64,000 nt of DNA from Planctomycetota bacterium (GCA_028281765.1 JANQJF010000097.1:94212-158211), one strand, 5' to 3'; positions 16,407 through 26,149 are shown, counted from the stretch's first letter. The notes: a model not told the origin generated them from the letters alone. Made by a program: numbers and translations.

Positions 16407-19289
16407 ATGCATCCGTTGACCCGCTGGCTTCTCGATCGTTTGCCGCAATCCGCGGCGTTCGAGGAGACGGCGGTCGTCGCCCCGAGCAGCGGCGCCGCGA
16501 GCGCGTTGCGGCGGGCAATCGTGCAGGCCGGCCGCGACCTGATCGGGGTGCACTTCGTCACGGCGCCGGGGCTCGCGCGGATCGCCTGCGAACGACTCGG
16601 GGTCGTCTGCCCGGCTCGCCGCCCGGACCCGCTCGAGGAGCGTGCGTTGCTCGAGCAATGCGTGGATCGCCATCGCGGCCCGCTCAGCGCCTACGCGCGC
16701 AAGTTCCCGTCGGCGCTGCGCGAGGTCGCGGGAGCCATCCGCGAATGGCAGCTCGGCGGCTGCCCGACTCCCGCCGACGGAAGCGCGCGCGAATTCCTCG
16801 AACTCGCGACCGACTGGACCCGGGCGACGTCTCGCTTCGCGACGCGGGCCCGGCTGATCCAGCTCGCGATCGAATCCCTCGAACGAGCGACCACGGCACC
16901 GCTGCCCCGCGTCTTGCTGGTCGTCCCCCGCCCCTCGGCCGACCTCGAGACCCTCTGCGCCGCGCTGCTCGAGCGAGGCACGGAGCTGGAGAGCTACCGA
17001 GCGCCCGAAGGAACCCCTGACGAAGTCGTGCGCGCGACCGCGCCGGACCTCGAGTCCGAGCTGCGCCTCGCGGCGCGCGCCTGCGCCGCGTCGCACGCAT
17101 CCGGCACGCCCTGGCACGAGTCCGTGGTGGCCGTGCCGCAGCTGACGGCGTACGCCTCGTCGATTCGCCGCGCGTTCGAGGCGGAAGGCGTGCCGTTCGC
17201 GACGGACGTCGAGAGCTCCCTGCTTCAAGAACCCCGGGCCGCGGCGTGCGCGCACGCGGCGCAGCTGCTGTTCGGCGACACTCCGCGGCGCTCGTACCTC
17301 GCGCTCCTCAACTCCCCATTCCTCCGCGATCGGCCGCGATCGGCCGAGCTCCACCTGTTCGACGAGCTGTCGCGCCAGGACCACGTGCACGGCCGCGGCG
17401 AACACATGCACGAGTTCGCGCGCTACTACCGTGGCAAGGCGCGGGACATCGAAGAGCGCACGATCGCGCCGGTGCTGCTCGAGCGCTGGCTCGCGGCTTC
17501 CGAGCGCGTGCCGGAGGACGCGACGAACGCGGCGCGCGTCGACGCGCTCCAGGACTTCCTGCACCGTCACTTCCGCACGCCCGACGTCGACACCCGCGAC
17601 GCGACCTGTTCGGAGCGCGTGCTCGACGCGCTCGACGCGGTTCGTCGCGCTTCGGCCATCCGCGATCCGGACGCGCCCGGGCCGGTGTTCGCCGCGGAGA
17701 TGGAACGACTCCTCGGCGAGCGCGGCATGCCGATGTTCGGCGCGGATCCGGACGGCGTGCGGATCGTCGACTACGGGGACGCAATGGCGCACCCCGCGAC
17801 CGATCTGCACGTGTGCGGCCTCGCCGAAGGGTTCGTCCCTTCGGGCGGGCTGTCGGATGTCGTGCTCGGCGATCGCGATCGCGACGCCATGGGCCTGCCG
17901 AATCGGGAAGCCCATCGTCAGGCGCAGCGCGGCACTCTGCGCGCACTGTGCTTCCAGCCGACGTCGCGGCTCTCGCTGACGCGTCCTCGGCGGGGTGCCG
18001 ACGATCGACCGATCCACGAATCGGCGTGGACGCGGGACCTTCCACTCGAGCTGCCGAAGGAGCGCTACGAACCCACCCACCCGCTGAGCCGCGCGCGCGA
18101 ACGCGTCGCGGCGGGACGCTGCCCTCGCGATCTCGCGCTGCTCCGCCTCGCGATCGACGCCGCCGAACCCGACGCGATCACGACGATCTCCGGACCCCGG
18201 GCGCGAAGCGTGCTCGACGCGGCCCGCCGACTCGAGAAGTTCGAACCGACCTCCCTGACCCGCGACGGGGACATCGGCGAGGCGATCGGCCGGCGCGTCG
18301 CCGAGACGAGCACCTCGGTCTCGTCGATGCGCACGCTCGGATACTGCCCGCAACAGTTCCTGTTCCGCTTCGTGTTCGGACTGCGGCCGCTCGCGCCGGA
18401 GCCGGACCCGTGCGAGCTGCCGCGCGACCGCCTCGGCACGCGCATCCACACGGTGCTCGAGAAGCTCTTCAAGGAGTTCACCGAACCGCTCGGCCAGGCG
18501 ACGACCTGCCGCGAGCTGCTCGACGCCATGGAAGCGCGCGCGAGCGTGCTGCTCGATCAAGAGCTCGAACGCGAGCGCGGACCGCTCCGCCGCGACTTCC
18601 CGACGCTGCATCTGCTGCTTGTGCGCCGCTGGCGCGACGCGCTCCACCACTCGCTCGCGCAGGACCTCGAGCGCATGGATCAGGACGGCAGCCGACCGCT
18701 CCAGCTCGAGGAGTCCCTGAAGACCACGCTGAAGCTGACGACCCTCGACCAGGAATCGATCGACCTCGCCGTGCACGGCCGTGCGGACCGGATCGACCGG
18801 CTCGAGAACGGCGCGCTGCGTCTCATCGACTTCAAGACCGGCTTCACGCCCGACAAGGACGTCGACGAGAAGGAGATTCTGACCGGACGACGCCCGTCGC
18901 TGCCGCTCTACGCGCTGATGCTCCAAGCGGAGGAGCGGCCGGTCGCAGAGGCCGCGATCCGCGCCGTGCGTCCGCAACCCGACGACGCCCCGCCCATCGA
19001 CTTCGAACACGTCCTCGAGAGGACCGGTGAACTCGCCGCGGGCAAGTTCGGCGCGGCATTCAAGGAGTCGGTTGCCGCGCTCGCCGATCTGCGTCGACGC
19101 GGGCTGTTCGTGCACGGCGGTGACAAGGCGCCGTGCCAATGGTGCGAGTTCCGGGTAGCGTGCCGACGCCTGCATCCGCCGAGCGCGAGCCGAGTGCGCG
19201 GCTGCGGTGCGCGGGAAGCCCACCGCTTCTTCCGCGTGCAGCGCAAGACCAAGCGCTACCCGAACATCGTGCGCGGAGGTGACGAATGA
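16407..19289 (+). CDS. addB: AddB-like ATP-dependent nuclease subunit
   Basis: 960 residues from the ATG at 16407 (MHPLTRWLLDRLPQSAAFEE). The N-terminal part follows the UvrD-like fold but the expected P-loop is only VVAPSSGAASALRR, so ATP binding looks lost. The C-terminal PD-(D/E)XK nuclease has the core LIDFKTG (Asp808, Lys810). The four iron-sulfur cysteines of AddB are present: Cys647 in GYCPQQFLF and Cys910, Cys913 and Cys919 in CQWCEFRVAC. AddAB processes double-strand breaks for RecA-dependent repair. The stop overlaps the addA start (ATGA), and the order addB-addA is the usual one. Confidence 0.9.
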   Translation: MHPLTRWLLDRLPQSAAFEETAVVAPSSGAASALRRAIVQAGRDLIGVHFVTAPGLARIACERLGVVCPARRPDPLEERALLEQCVDRHRGPLSAYARKFPSALREVAGAIREWQLGGCPTPADGSAREFLELATDWTRATSRFATRARLIQLAIESLERATTAPLPRVLLVVPRPSADLETLCAALLERGTELESYRAPEGTPDEVVRATAPDLESELRLAARACAASHASGTPWHESVVAVPQLTAYASSIRRAFEAEGVPFATDVESSLLQEPRAAACAHAAQLLFGDTPRRSYLALLNSPFLRDRPRSAELHLFDELSRQDHVHGRGEHMHEFARYYRGKARDIEERTIAPVLLERWLAASERVPEDATNAARVDALQDFLHRHFRTPDVDTRDATCSERVLDALDAVRRASAIRDPDAPGPVFAAEMERLLGERGMPMFGADPDGVRIVDYGDAMAHPATDLHVCGLAEGFVPSGGLSDVVLGDRDRDAMGLPNREAHRQAQRGTLRALCFQPTSRLSLTRPRRGADDRPIHESAWTRDLPLELPKERYEPTHPLSRARERVAAGRCPRDLALLRLAIDAAEPDAITTISGPRARSVLDAARRLEKFEPTSLTRDGDIGEAIGRRVAETSTSVSSMRTLGYCPQQFLFRFVFGLRPLAPEPDPCELPRDRLGTRIHTVLEKLFKEFTEPLGQATTCRELLDAMEARASVLLDQELERERGPLRRDFPTLHLLLVRRWRDALHHSLAQDLERMDQDGSRPLQLEESLKTTLKLTTLDQESIDLAVHGRADRIDRLENGALRLIDFKTGFTPDKDVDEKEILTGRRPSLPLYALMLQAEERPVAEAAIRAVRPQPDDAPPIDFEHVLERTGELAAGKFGAAFKESVAALADLRRRGLFVHGGDKAPCQWCEFRVACRRLHPPSASRVRGCGAREAHRFFRVQRKTKRYPNIVRGGDE

Positions 19290-22200
19290 CGACTCTGCCG
19301 GACCTCGAGGCGCGCAACGCCGCGCTGACGGACTTCCAGCACAACCTCGTCGTCGTCGCGGGCGCAGGCACCGGCAAGACATCGCTCCTCGTCGGCCGCC
19401 TCGCGTACGCGCTCGTCGCGCTCCACATGGAAGAACACGAGGTGCTCGCGCTGACGTTCACCGAGAACGCGGCGGCGGAGATGCGCGAGCGCTTGGTCCG
19501 CGTGCTGCGCGCCGTCGAGCCCTGGGTGCAAGGCGAGCCGATCGAACACGCCAGCGACCTGCACACGCTCGAAGCCCTCGGGTTCGGTCCCGAGAACCTG
19601 TCGCGCGTGCGCACGGTCCTCGAGTCCGCCGACCGACTGCCGATCTCGACGTTCCACGCGTTCTGCGCCCGATTGCTGCGTCGGCACGCGCGCCGGCTCG
19701 ACCTGCCGCCGGAACAGACGATGGGCGATCCGGACGACAGCTACGTTCGCTATCGCGAGGAGTTTCTCGCCTACCTTCGCGATCAGGATCCGTCCGCGAT
19801 TCACCCCGCGCTCGAACGCTTCGATCCGAAGGACCTGCGCGAACTCGGCTGGGCGCTTCTCTCTCTCCCCGAAGACGCGCTCGGTCGCGTCGCCGCGGCC
19901 GGCGAACCCGACGGGATCGCGGACGCGCTCCAATCGCTGCGGTCCATCCGAGCGGATTGGCCGAAGACGCTTCCGAAGTTCGCCGAGCACCTCGACGTGC
20001 TCGAGCACGCGTGCATGGCACTCCTCGGCGACGGCGAGCGCCCGGCCGAGATCGAGCGCAAGACCCCGAAGCCTGGCGCCCGCGTGCCCGCCGAGGAGCG
20101 CGAGGCCGTCGTCGACGAGATGCAGCGCATCACCGACCTCGTGCGACCCCACATCCTCTCCGACGACGACGGCATCGCGCTCGCAATCGAGTTCCTGACA
20201 CCGTTCCTCGATCGGTACCGCGCCGACCGCGTGCGAGCCGGTGAGCTGACGTTCGACGACGTGATCCTCCAAACGCGGCGCTTCCTGATGCAGGATCCGT
20301 CGGTGCGCAAGGAAGCGGGCTCCGGCCTGCGCGCCGTCCTCGTCGACGAGTTCCAGGACACCGACCCATTGCAGTACGACATCGTGTTCCTGCTGTGCGG
20401 TGAAGCGACGCCCGGCCCGGTCGACAAGCCACTCGACAACTCGCTGCGCCCGGCGACGTTGTTCATCGTCGGCGACCCGAAGCAGAGCATCTATCGCTTC
20501 CGCCGCGCGGACATCGCCGCGTTCGACCAGGCGTCGCGACGGGTGCTCGCGAGCGGCGGAAGACGCTGCGATCTCGTCGCGAACTTCCGCTCGGCGCCCG
20601 CCGTGCTCGAACTCGTCAACCACGTCGGCCGCACGCAGCTCGCCGAAGACCGCCCCTATCAGCTCGGCTACGAACCGGTGCAGGCGATGGTCACACCCGA
20701 CAAACAGTCGGTGCGACTGCTCACCCCGACCGGGACGGCCGACCTGTCGACCGACGAACGGCGCCAGCGCGAAGGCGAGCTCATCGTGCAGCTCATCACC
20801 GAGATGCACGCGCACGGCACGCGCTACGGCGACGTCGCGGTGCTGCTACGCGCCGCGACCGACACGAGCTGGCTCATGCGCCCCCTGCGCGCGGTGGGCA
20901 TCCCGTACGCGCTCGAGGGCAGCCGGCGCTTCTACCAACGTCACGAAGTGCTCGTGGCAACGGCCCTGCTGACCGCGATCGCACGTCCGCACGATCCGGT
21001 CGGCGTGCTCGGTGTGCTTCGGTCGGCGCTCAGCACTGCCAAGGACCGGGAGATCTGGACCTACGTTCAGGAACGAGGACAGCAGGCGCTCGACTTCCGT
21101 CACGCGGCCCTTCGCCCCGGACGAGGACCGGTCGATCGAACGCTCGCCTGGCTGCTCGAACTCTGGAACGAGGTGCGCGAACTACCGGTCGGCTGCGCGG
21201 TCGAGCGGCTGCTCGGCCTCGACGACTGGGTGATCGCCGAAGGCACCGGATTCGAAGGCGCCCAGCGCCTCGCGAACCTCGACCGCTTGTTGCGCAACGT
21301 GCTGCGCGCTCGCCCGATCGACCTCGCCGCCGCCGTCGAGTTCGTCGAGCGCCGTACGAGTCAGGAGACCGAAGACGAGGAGAGCGCACTCTTCGACGCG
21401 GACTACGACGCGGTGCGCATCATGACGGTGCACATGAGCAAGGGACTCGAGTTCGGCACGGTCATCGTCCCGGACCTCGCGCGGCGCCCGGTGTCTCGGG
21501 AAGGCAGCGGGGACGCCCAGGTCGACCGCGTGTTCCTGGCCGGCGGACGCGAGACGATCGGCGTGCGATTCGGCTCGTGCCGCAACGTCGCGAGCTTCGT
21601 GATCGAACAGGAGGAGAAGCGCCACCGCGCCGCGGAGGATCGCCGCCTGTTCTACGTCGCGGCAACTCGTGCCAAAGAGCACCTTGTCTTGATCCAGGCC
21701 GAGAAGAACAGCGGCGCCACCTGGCAGGCCGACCTCGCTGCTTGCGCACCGCTGCCGGACACGACCGATTCGCGGACCCTGGACGTCGAGCTCCCGGAGC
21801 CGATCGACAGCGCGACCGAGGATCGCGCGTCGATCGCATCCGAAACCGTCACCGCATGGCGGGCGCACGAATCGCAGGTCGAGCGACCGGACGTCGCGTC
21901 CGGCGAAAGCACGACGACTGAACCCGAGGAAGCACCGCCGCCGCAGCTCTTCGCCGCCGCAGCGCGCGAAGCCCAGGCCGACGCAACGGAGCTCGGGACC
22001 GCGGTGCACCGCTACCTCGCGCTGGCGGATCTCGAGGGCACCCTCGACGAATCGCTGTGCGAGGCGCTCGCCGAGCCGACGATCCGCGACGACTTGCGCA
22101 CGATGGCGAACACGTTCCACGACGGCTCCCTCGTCTCGCGCCTGCGCAGCGCCGACCGCGTGCTCCGGGAAGTTCCGGTCGCATACCGCACCGACGACGG

Positions 22201-22435
22201 CTCCACGCGACACGGCGTCCTCGACGTGTTACTGCAGGAGGGCAGCCAAGTGACCGTCATCGACCACAAGACGGACCGCGTGCTCGACGGCGATCACGAC
22301 GCCGCGGCCGAGCGTCATCGCGAGCAGCTCGAACGGTACGCCGAGGGAGTACGTCGCAGCCTCGATTTGGTTACCCGGCCGGCCATGGCGGTCTACTTCC
22401 TGCGGGAAGACGTCCTCACCGAGCTGACCGCATGA
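19286..22435 (+). CDS. addA: AddA-like UvrD/RecB helicase-nuclease
   Basis: 1049 residues. Superfamily 1 helicase motifs in order: Walker A AGAGTGKTSLL (Lys31), motif Ia LALTFTENAAAEMRERL, motif II VDEFQDTDPLQYD, motif III VGDPKQSIYRFRRADI, motif V MTVHMSKGLEFGTVI and motif VI RRLFYVAATRAKEHLVL. The C-terminus has a RecB-type nuclease with VIDHKTDRVLDGD at about 990 and the upstream LGTAVHRYLAL helix. This is the motor and nuclease subunit of AddAB. It overlaps addB and the following WD40 gene by 4 nt each, so the three are probably translated as one unit. Confidence 0.94.
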   Translation: MTTLPDLEARNAALTDFQHNLVVVAGAGTGKTSLLVGRLAYALVALHMEEHEVLALTFTENAAAEMRERLVRVLRAVEPWVQGEPIEHASDLHTLEALGFGPENLSRVRTVLESADRLPISTFHAFCARLLRRHARRLDLPPEQTMGDPDDSYVRYREEFLAYLRDQDPSAIHPALERFDPKDLRELGWALLSLPEDALGRVAAAGEPDGIADALQSLRSIRADWPKTLPKFAEHLDVLEHACMALLGDGERPAEIERKTPKPGARVPAEEREAVVDEMQRITDLVRPHILSDDDGIALAIEFLTPFLDRYRADRVRAGELTFDDVILQTRRFLMQDPSVRKEAGSGLRAVLVDEFQDTDPLQYDIVFLLCGEATPGPVDKPLDNSLRPATLFIVGDPKQSIYRFRRADIAAFDQASRRVLASGGRRCDLVANFRSAPAVLELVNHVGRTQLAEDRPYQLGYEPVQAMVTPDKQSVRLLTPTGTADLSTDERRQREGELIVQLITEMHAHGTRYGDVAVLLRAATDTSWLMRPLRAVGIPYALEGSRRFYQRHEVLVATALLTAIARPHDPVGVLGVLRSALSTAKDREIWTYVQERGQQALDFRHAALRPGRGPVDRTLAWLLELWNEVRELPVGCAVERLLGLDDWVIAEGTGFEGAQRLANLDRLLRNVLRARPIDLAAAVEFVERRTSQETEDEESALFDADYDAVRIMTVHMSKGLEFGTVIVPDLARRPVSREGSGDAQVDRVFLAGGRETIGVRFGSCRNVASFVIEQEEKRHRAAEDRRLFYVAATRAKEHLVLIQAEKNSGATWQADLAACAPLPDTTDSRTLDVELPEPIDSATEDRASIASETVTAWRAHESQVERPDVASGESTTTEPEEAPPPQLFAAAAREAQADATELGTAVHRYLALADLEGTLDESLCEALAEPTIRDDLRTMANTFHDGSLVSRLRSADRVLREVPVAYRTDDGSTRHGVLDVLLQEGSQVTVIDHKTDRVLDGDHDAAAERHREQLERYAEGVRRSLDLVTRPAMAVYFLREDVLTELTA

Positions 22436-24192
22436 ACATCGCCACCTGGGCTCTCGGCGCTCCAACGCTGCTCTCGCTCGCGATCCAGGTCGTCGCGCAA
22501 CGCCCGACACCAACGGGCGTCGAGCTGTCCCGCACGGGAGGCGCGATCCATTCGATCGCGGTCTCACCAGACGGGAAGACGATCGCGACGAGCGGCGCCC
22601 AAGGAGACGTCTGCCTCCTCGACGCGGCGACGGGCAAGCTCGACCGACGGCTCGAGGGCGCGGCCGAGCAGCATGGCCGTCTTCGCTTCTCACGCGATGG
22701 AAAGCGAATCGCGCAACTCAGCACGGGGCTCCGCATCTGGAACCTCGCCAGCGGCAAGGTCGTCGCAGAAACCCATGACGTCCTCGGCAAAGAGTTCGAA
22801 TGGAGCCCGGATGGAAAGTGGATCGTGATCCGGCGCAACAACCGGACGGCGGTCCTCCTGCACAGCGAGAGCCTGACCGAAGCACGCCGGTTCGAAACCG
22901 AGAACAACATCCTTTCCGTCGCGTTCTCGACGGATGGACGCCGCATCGCGCTCGGAATTCGTGATCGGACAATCCTGATCCACGACGCGCATACGGGGAA
23001 ATACCTCGACGAAGAGGAGTCGGTCGGCCACCCGACCGACATCGCCTTCGTCCAAGGCGACGCGATCGCGACGATCGGCTCGACGGGTTTCCACCAGGTC
23101 TTCGACGGGGACGCGCAGCGACTGGCTTCGACACGACCGGTCGGCTGCATGCACGTGCAGCACGATCGAAAGCGCTGTGTGATCCAGGCAGGACGCTTCG
23201 CGTACTTCTTCGCCCCGAACGCGGAACGCATCCGACGCGAGGCGACGTCGGTGGTCGCCCTGCATCCGGATGGCACGCGTTGGGTTCGCGTGCGCGGGGA
23301 GCACCTCGAACTCATGACGGGTGACCGGCCGGACTGGTCCGTGCCGAGTCCCAACCGTGCCGCCATCGAGGGCATGATCCTGACCGGCGACGGCCGCTTC
23401 GCCGCGCTCTTCGCCAACCAGCGCTGGAGCGTTCACGACGTGCGGACCGGTGACGAGCTGGACGTCGGAGACTTGTTCGCGAACGGCTGGCCGGTGCAAC
23501 ACTCCGCGCGCCCCGAACTCGTCATCGTCCACGGCGCCAAGCTCGAGTATTGGGCGATCGGCTCTCGCGGGAAGTCGCACCGCGTCCGCGAGCTCGAACT
23601 CGCGATCGCACCCTCGCCGTCGAACTACGGCCCGCAGCGGATGTTCCGAGACGGCGACACGCTGACGATCGGCCCGTGGATCTACGCACTGGACGACCCC
23701 GAGAACGCCAAGACCAACAGCGGCGTCAGCCCACACTCGACCGTGATCCCGGTCGCGGGCGGCCAGCGCCTCGTCGTCTTCAACACGGAGGTGAGCTGGG
23801 ACGGAGCGGCCGCGACGGTGTCGCTCCGACATCTCGACGACAATCCGGTCGACGTCTACGACCTGACCGGCATCGCCAATCAGGACCGCGACGTGTCACC
23901 GAACCGGTCCCGCGTCGTCGTCTGCGGCCAGTCGGCCACGCATGTGCTCGACACGAAGTCCCTCGAGCTCATCGGGAAGAGCCGCACGCCGTGGCGCTGC
24001 ACCCGCTTCATCGACGACGACCACGTCCTGGCGGGAAATGCCGATGGCCTGTCACTGTGGAACACCTCACGGGCGGATTCGACGCTGACGCTCGACCTCG
24101 GCGGGATCACCGCGGTCGAAGTCGACGGCCGCGGCAGGACCGCGCTCGCGAGCACGGGCAACCGCGTCTTCGTGATCGAGATCGCGCAGTAG
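22432..24192 (+). CDS. Secreted WD40-type beta-propeller protein
   Basis: 586 residues from the ATG at 22432, which overlaps the addA stop (ATGA). The leader MNIATWALGAPTLLSLAIQV ends VVAQ. Repeats of WD40 type follow: IHSIAVSPDGKTIATSGAQG, LLDAATGKLDRRLEGA, LRFSRDGKRIAQLSTGLRIW and LSVAFSTDGRRIALGIRDRT. Later repeats are degenerate. Such propellers are protein-interaction platforms; no enzyme motif is seen. Direct translational coupling of an exported protein to cytosolic addBA is odd and probably reflects compact genome organisation. The permease gene follows after 33 nt. Confidence 0.82.
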   Translation: MNIATWALGAPTLLSLAIQVVAQRPTPTGVELSRTGGAIHSIAVSPDGKTIATSGAQGDVCLLDAATGKLDRRLEGAAEQHGRLRFSRDGKRIAQLSTGLRIWNLASGKVVAETHDVLGKEFEWSPDGKWIVIRRNNRTAVLLHSESLTEARRFETENNILSVAFSTDGRRIALGIRDRTILIHDAHTGKYLDEEESVGHPTDIAFVQGDAIATIGSTGFHQVFDGDAQRLASTRPVGCMHVQHDRKRCVIQAGRFAYFFAPNAERIRREATSVVALHPDGTRWVRVRGEHLELMTGDRPDWSVPSPNRAAIEGMILTGDGRFAALFANQRWSVHDVRTGDELDVGDLFANGWPVQHSARPELVIVHGAKLEYWAIGSRGKSHRVRELELAIAPSPSNYGPQRMFRDGDTLTIGPWIYALDDPENAKTNSGVSPHSTVIPVAGGQRLVVFNTEVSWDGAAATVSLRHLDDNPVDVYDLTGIANQDRDVSPNRSRVVVCGQSATHVLDTKSLELIGKSRTPWRCTRFIDDDHVLAGNADGLSLWNTSRADSTLTLDLGGITAVEVDGRGRTALASTGNRVFVIEIAQ

Positions 24193-24225
24193 CGCCCGCC
24201 GCGCCGCGGTGCTACGACTCTCGAT

Positions 24226-25737
24226 GTGAGTTCCGGACTGCAACACGCGAAGACGATCGTGCACACCTGGTTGCGCATGGACTTCTTCGGGGATCCGCAG
24301 CGCGATACGGGGAGCGCACTCACGTCGACGATCTTCTCGCAGTCGTTCCTCGCGCTGATCCTCGCGGCCCTACTGCTCGACGACCGGCACGGACTCGTGG
24401 CATACGCCGTCGCCAACCTTTCCCTGTCGACCCTGTTCGTCGGCATCGGCGCGCTCGCCGATCCGCAACGGGCGCTGCGTCGCCGCGCCGCCGATGCCGC
24501 GTTGCTCCACACGGCGCCGATCTCGCGCGGCTCGATCGCTCTCGCGCGCGCGATGCACGGCGCGTTCTACACCGCGCTCGTCACGACGGGCATGGCGATT
24601 CCACCGGCGATTCTCTGTTACTGGGTTGCTGACGAATCGTTCGTCGTCGTGCCGCTCTACATCGCGCACGCGTGCGTGCTGTCCGCCGCGTGCGCGGGCG
24701 GACTCGCGATCGTGCTGCGCATCGCAGAGCACGCCGCAGGGCGCGCGAAGGCCCTGCTCCTCGCAGGCACGCTGCGCGCCCTGTTCCTGGGCGGCGGTTT
24801 CATCGCGTTCGCGTTGTGCCTGCGCGCGCTCGACGAAACGGCGGAGGCCCTCCCGGTCGGCCGCGCCGGAGCATGGTGCTGGCCCCCGTACTGGTCGGCC
24901 CGCCTCCTCCAGAATCCGCTCGACGAGACGGCCTGGCTCGCGCTCGGCGGCCTGCTGCTTCTGATCGCCGTGCTCGGCACCTGGATCCGAGAGAACGCCA
25001 CACCGAAATCTCGCGCGGTCGGTCGCGGACGGTTTACGCCGCTCGCGGCTCTCGAGCGGCGCCTCGCCGGACCGGGCGCGCTGCGTGGCGCCACGCGGTT
25101 CTGTGCGACAATGCTCTACCGCAGCCCGTCGTTCCGCGCCCGGGTGCTGCCGCTCCTCGGCGTGCCGATCGCGATGACCGTGCTGGCGTTCACGTCCGAG
25201 GACGAGCGCGGCAACCGCCTGCTGCTCGGGATGACGCTGCAGTTCCCGACCATCTACCTGCCGTTCCTGATCGGCTTCTTGCCGAACGCGGATCGCAAGG
25301 GCACCGGCCGCGTGTTCGACACGAGCCCGCGCGCGACGCTCGCGCTCGCCCGCGAGGCCGGCCTGATCGCGCTGACGACGCGCATCCTGTCCCCGATCCT
25401 CCTCGTCGGCGCCGGACTCGCGATCGCCGGGGGCGAACCGGTCCGCGCGAGCCTCGCGCTGCTCCTGTTCTCCTGGGGAATCGCGGTGCTGATGGCCGCA
25501 GCCCAGGTGCAGGCGCTGCCCGCGATGCCGTTCTCCGTCGACGCGACGGACCAGGAGGACGCGGACTTCGGCCGCCTGATGGCCGCCGGGCTCGTGCTCG
25601 GCGCCGTCGGAGGCGTCTTCGCCATCTTCGCCGACGAGTCGTGGGCCGCGGCTCTCGCCGTCGTAATCGCCACTTTCGGCGTTCTCCGTCTCCGCAACGC
25701 ACCCCGCCATGCCGACCGAAGCGCCGAACCCGCCTGA
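24226..25737 (+). CDS. Multi-pass membrane protein, ABC-2-type permease-like
   Basis: 503 residues from a GTG at 24226 (MSSGLQHAKTIVHTWLRMDF; the in-frame ATG 17 codons later is an alternative). About ten to twelve hydrophobic segments are seen, e.g. FLALILAALLL, ALFLGGGFIAFALCLRAL, LGGLLLLIAVLGTWI, LTTRILSPILLVGAGLAIAG and LVLGAVGGVFAIF. The cytoplasmic loop RVFDTSPRATLALAREAGL resembles those in large ABC-2 exporter permeases. The ATPase at 3291-4055 is of the matching subtype but lies 20 kb away. I cannot name a substrate. A 41-codon reading frame starting with a similar hydrophobic helix overlaps the 3' end. Confidence 0.7.
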   Translation: MSSGLQHAKTIVHTWLRMDFFGDPQRDTGSALTSTIFSQSFLALILAALLLDDRHGLVAYAVANLSLSTLFVGIGALADPQRALRRRAADAALLHTAPISRGSIALARAMHGAFYTALVTTGMAIPPAILCYWVADESFVVVPLYIAHACVLSAACAGGLAIVLRIAEHAAGRAKALLLAGTLRALFLGGGFIAFALCLRALDETAEALPVGRAGAWCWPPYWSARLLQNPLDETAWLALGGLLLLIAVLGTWIRENATPKSRAVGRGRFTPLAALERRLAGPGALRGATRFCATMLYRSPSFRARVLPLLGVPIAMTVLAFTSEDERGNRLLLGMTLQFPTIYLPFLIGFLPNADRKGTGRVFDTSPRATLALAREAGLIALTTRILSPILLVGAGLAIAGGEPVRASLALLLFSWGIAVLMAAAQVQALPAMPFSVDATDQEDADFGRLMAAGLVLGAVGGVFAIFADESWAAALAVVIATFGVLRLRNAPRHADRSAEPA

Positions 25738-25834
25738 CGCGCCCCGATCGCTGTCCCGCGAGCTGCGGGCGATCCTCGTGCTCTACGCCGCACTTGCGGT
25801 CCTCCCGATTATGATCGGTCGGTGCGCAGGCTGA
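25709..25834 (+). CDS. Short membrane ORF (41 aa), possibly the stump of a larger membrane protein
   Basis: An ATG at 25709 overlaps the permease gene by 29 nt and gives 41 residues: MPTEAPNPPDAPRSLSRELR followed by a hydrophobic helix AILVLYAALAVLPIMIG and the end RCAG. The soluble lead-in plus first helix looks like the N-terminus of a multi-pass protein such as a CPBP-type intramembrane protease, but the frame closes with TGA and I found no continuation in the next 110 nt. It may be a truncated gene or chance. Confidence 0.35.
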   Translation: MPTEAPNPPDAPRSLSRELRAILVLYAALAVLPIMIGRCAG

Positions 25835-25934
25835 GGCTTGCGGCCTCCTGGCAGCTCCCGTACCGTAATGTCTTACCGTCTCGACTCGGCTCGAAGGCAT
25901 CGGGGATGCTCGACCCGGCCGAGTTGCCCTCAAC

Positions 25935-25941
25935 AAGGAGG
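25935..25941 (+). promoter_or_regulatory. Strong Shine-Dalgarno (AAGGAGG)
   Basis: AAGGAGG is 5 nt before the ATG at 25947. It is a full-strength ribosome binding site, rare in this window where most genes have weak or no visible site, and it fixes the start of the small gene that follows. Confidence 0.8.
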
Positions 25942-25946
25942 ACACG

Positions 25947-26132
25947 ATGAACGGCTTCGATGCTGAGACCGCATATGAAACGGACGCGGGTGTGACCGCG
26001 ACCGAGGAGAAGCCCCAAGCCTCCCAGGCGACGCGTGTCGAAAGCGGCGACGAGACCGGGGTTTCGAGCCCGGACCCGATGTTTCCGACCGACCGCTATC
26101 GCCTCGCGATGCCCTACGCGGACCGCCTCTAG
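25947..26132 (+). CDS. Small acidic peptide (61 aa), unknown function
   Basis: 61 residues, starting MNGFDAETAYETDAGVTATE. It is polar and acidic with no hydrophobic segment, rich in Glu, Asp, Thr, Ser and Ala, and ends with a more basic/aromatic tail MFPTDRYRLAMPYADRL. A perfect AAGGAGG ribosome binding site precedes it, and a perfect stem-loop begins inside the stop codon. The layout (disordered leader, distinct C-terminal tail, strong translation, own hairpin) resembles precursor peptides or abundant small proteins. No cysteine is present and no maturation enzyme lies nearby, so a RiPP assignment is not supported. Confidence 0.65.
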   Translation: MNGFDAETAYETDAGVTATEEKPQASQATRVESGDETGVSSPDPMFPTDRYRLAMPYADRL

Positions 26133-26149
26133 CCCGGCAGAGCCGGGCT
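26131..26149 (+). terminator. Stem-loop after the 61-aa peptide gene
   Basis: AGCCCGGC-AGA-GCCGGGCT, a perfect 8-bp stem with a 3-nt loop beginning at the second base of the TAG stop. There is no T-tract (GGTTCG follows), so it is an atypical terminator or a 3' stabilising hairpin. Confidence 0.6.

Noticed and set aside
16371..19382. 1003-aa minus-strand frame opposite addB
   Set aside because: No recognisable motif; the plus frame has the AddB nuclease and iron-sulfur cysteines and is overlap-coupled to addA.
25947..26132. RiPP precursor assignment for the 61-aa peptide
   Set aside because: No radical SAM, cyclase, protease or transporter of a maturation system lies nearby, and the peptide has no Cys; reported only as an unknown small gene.
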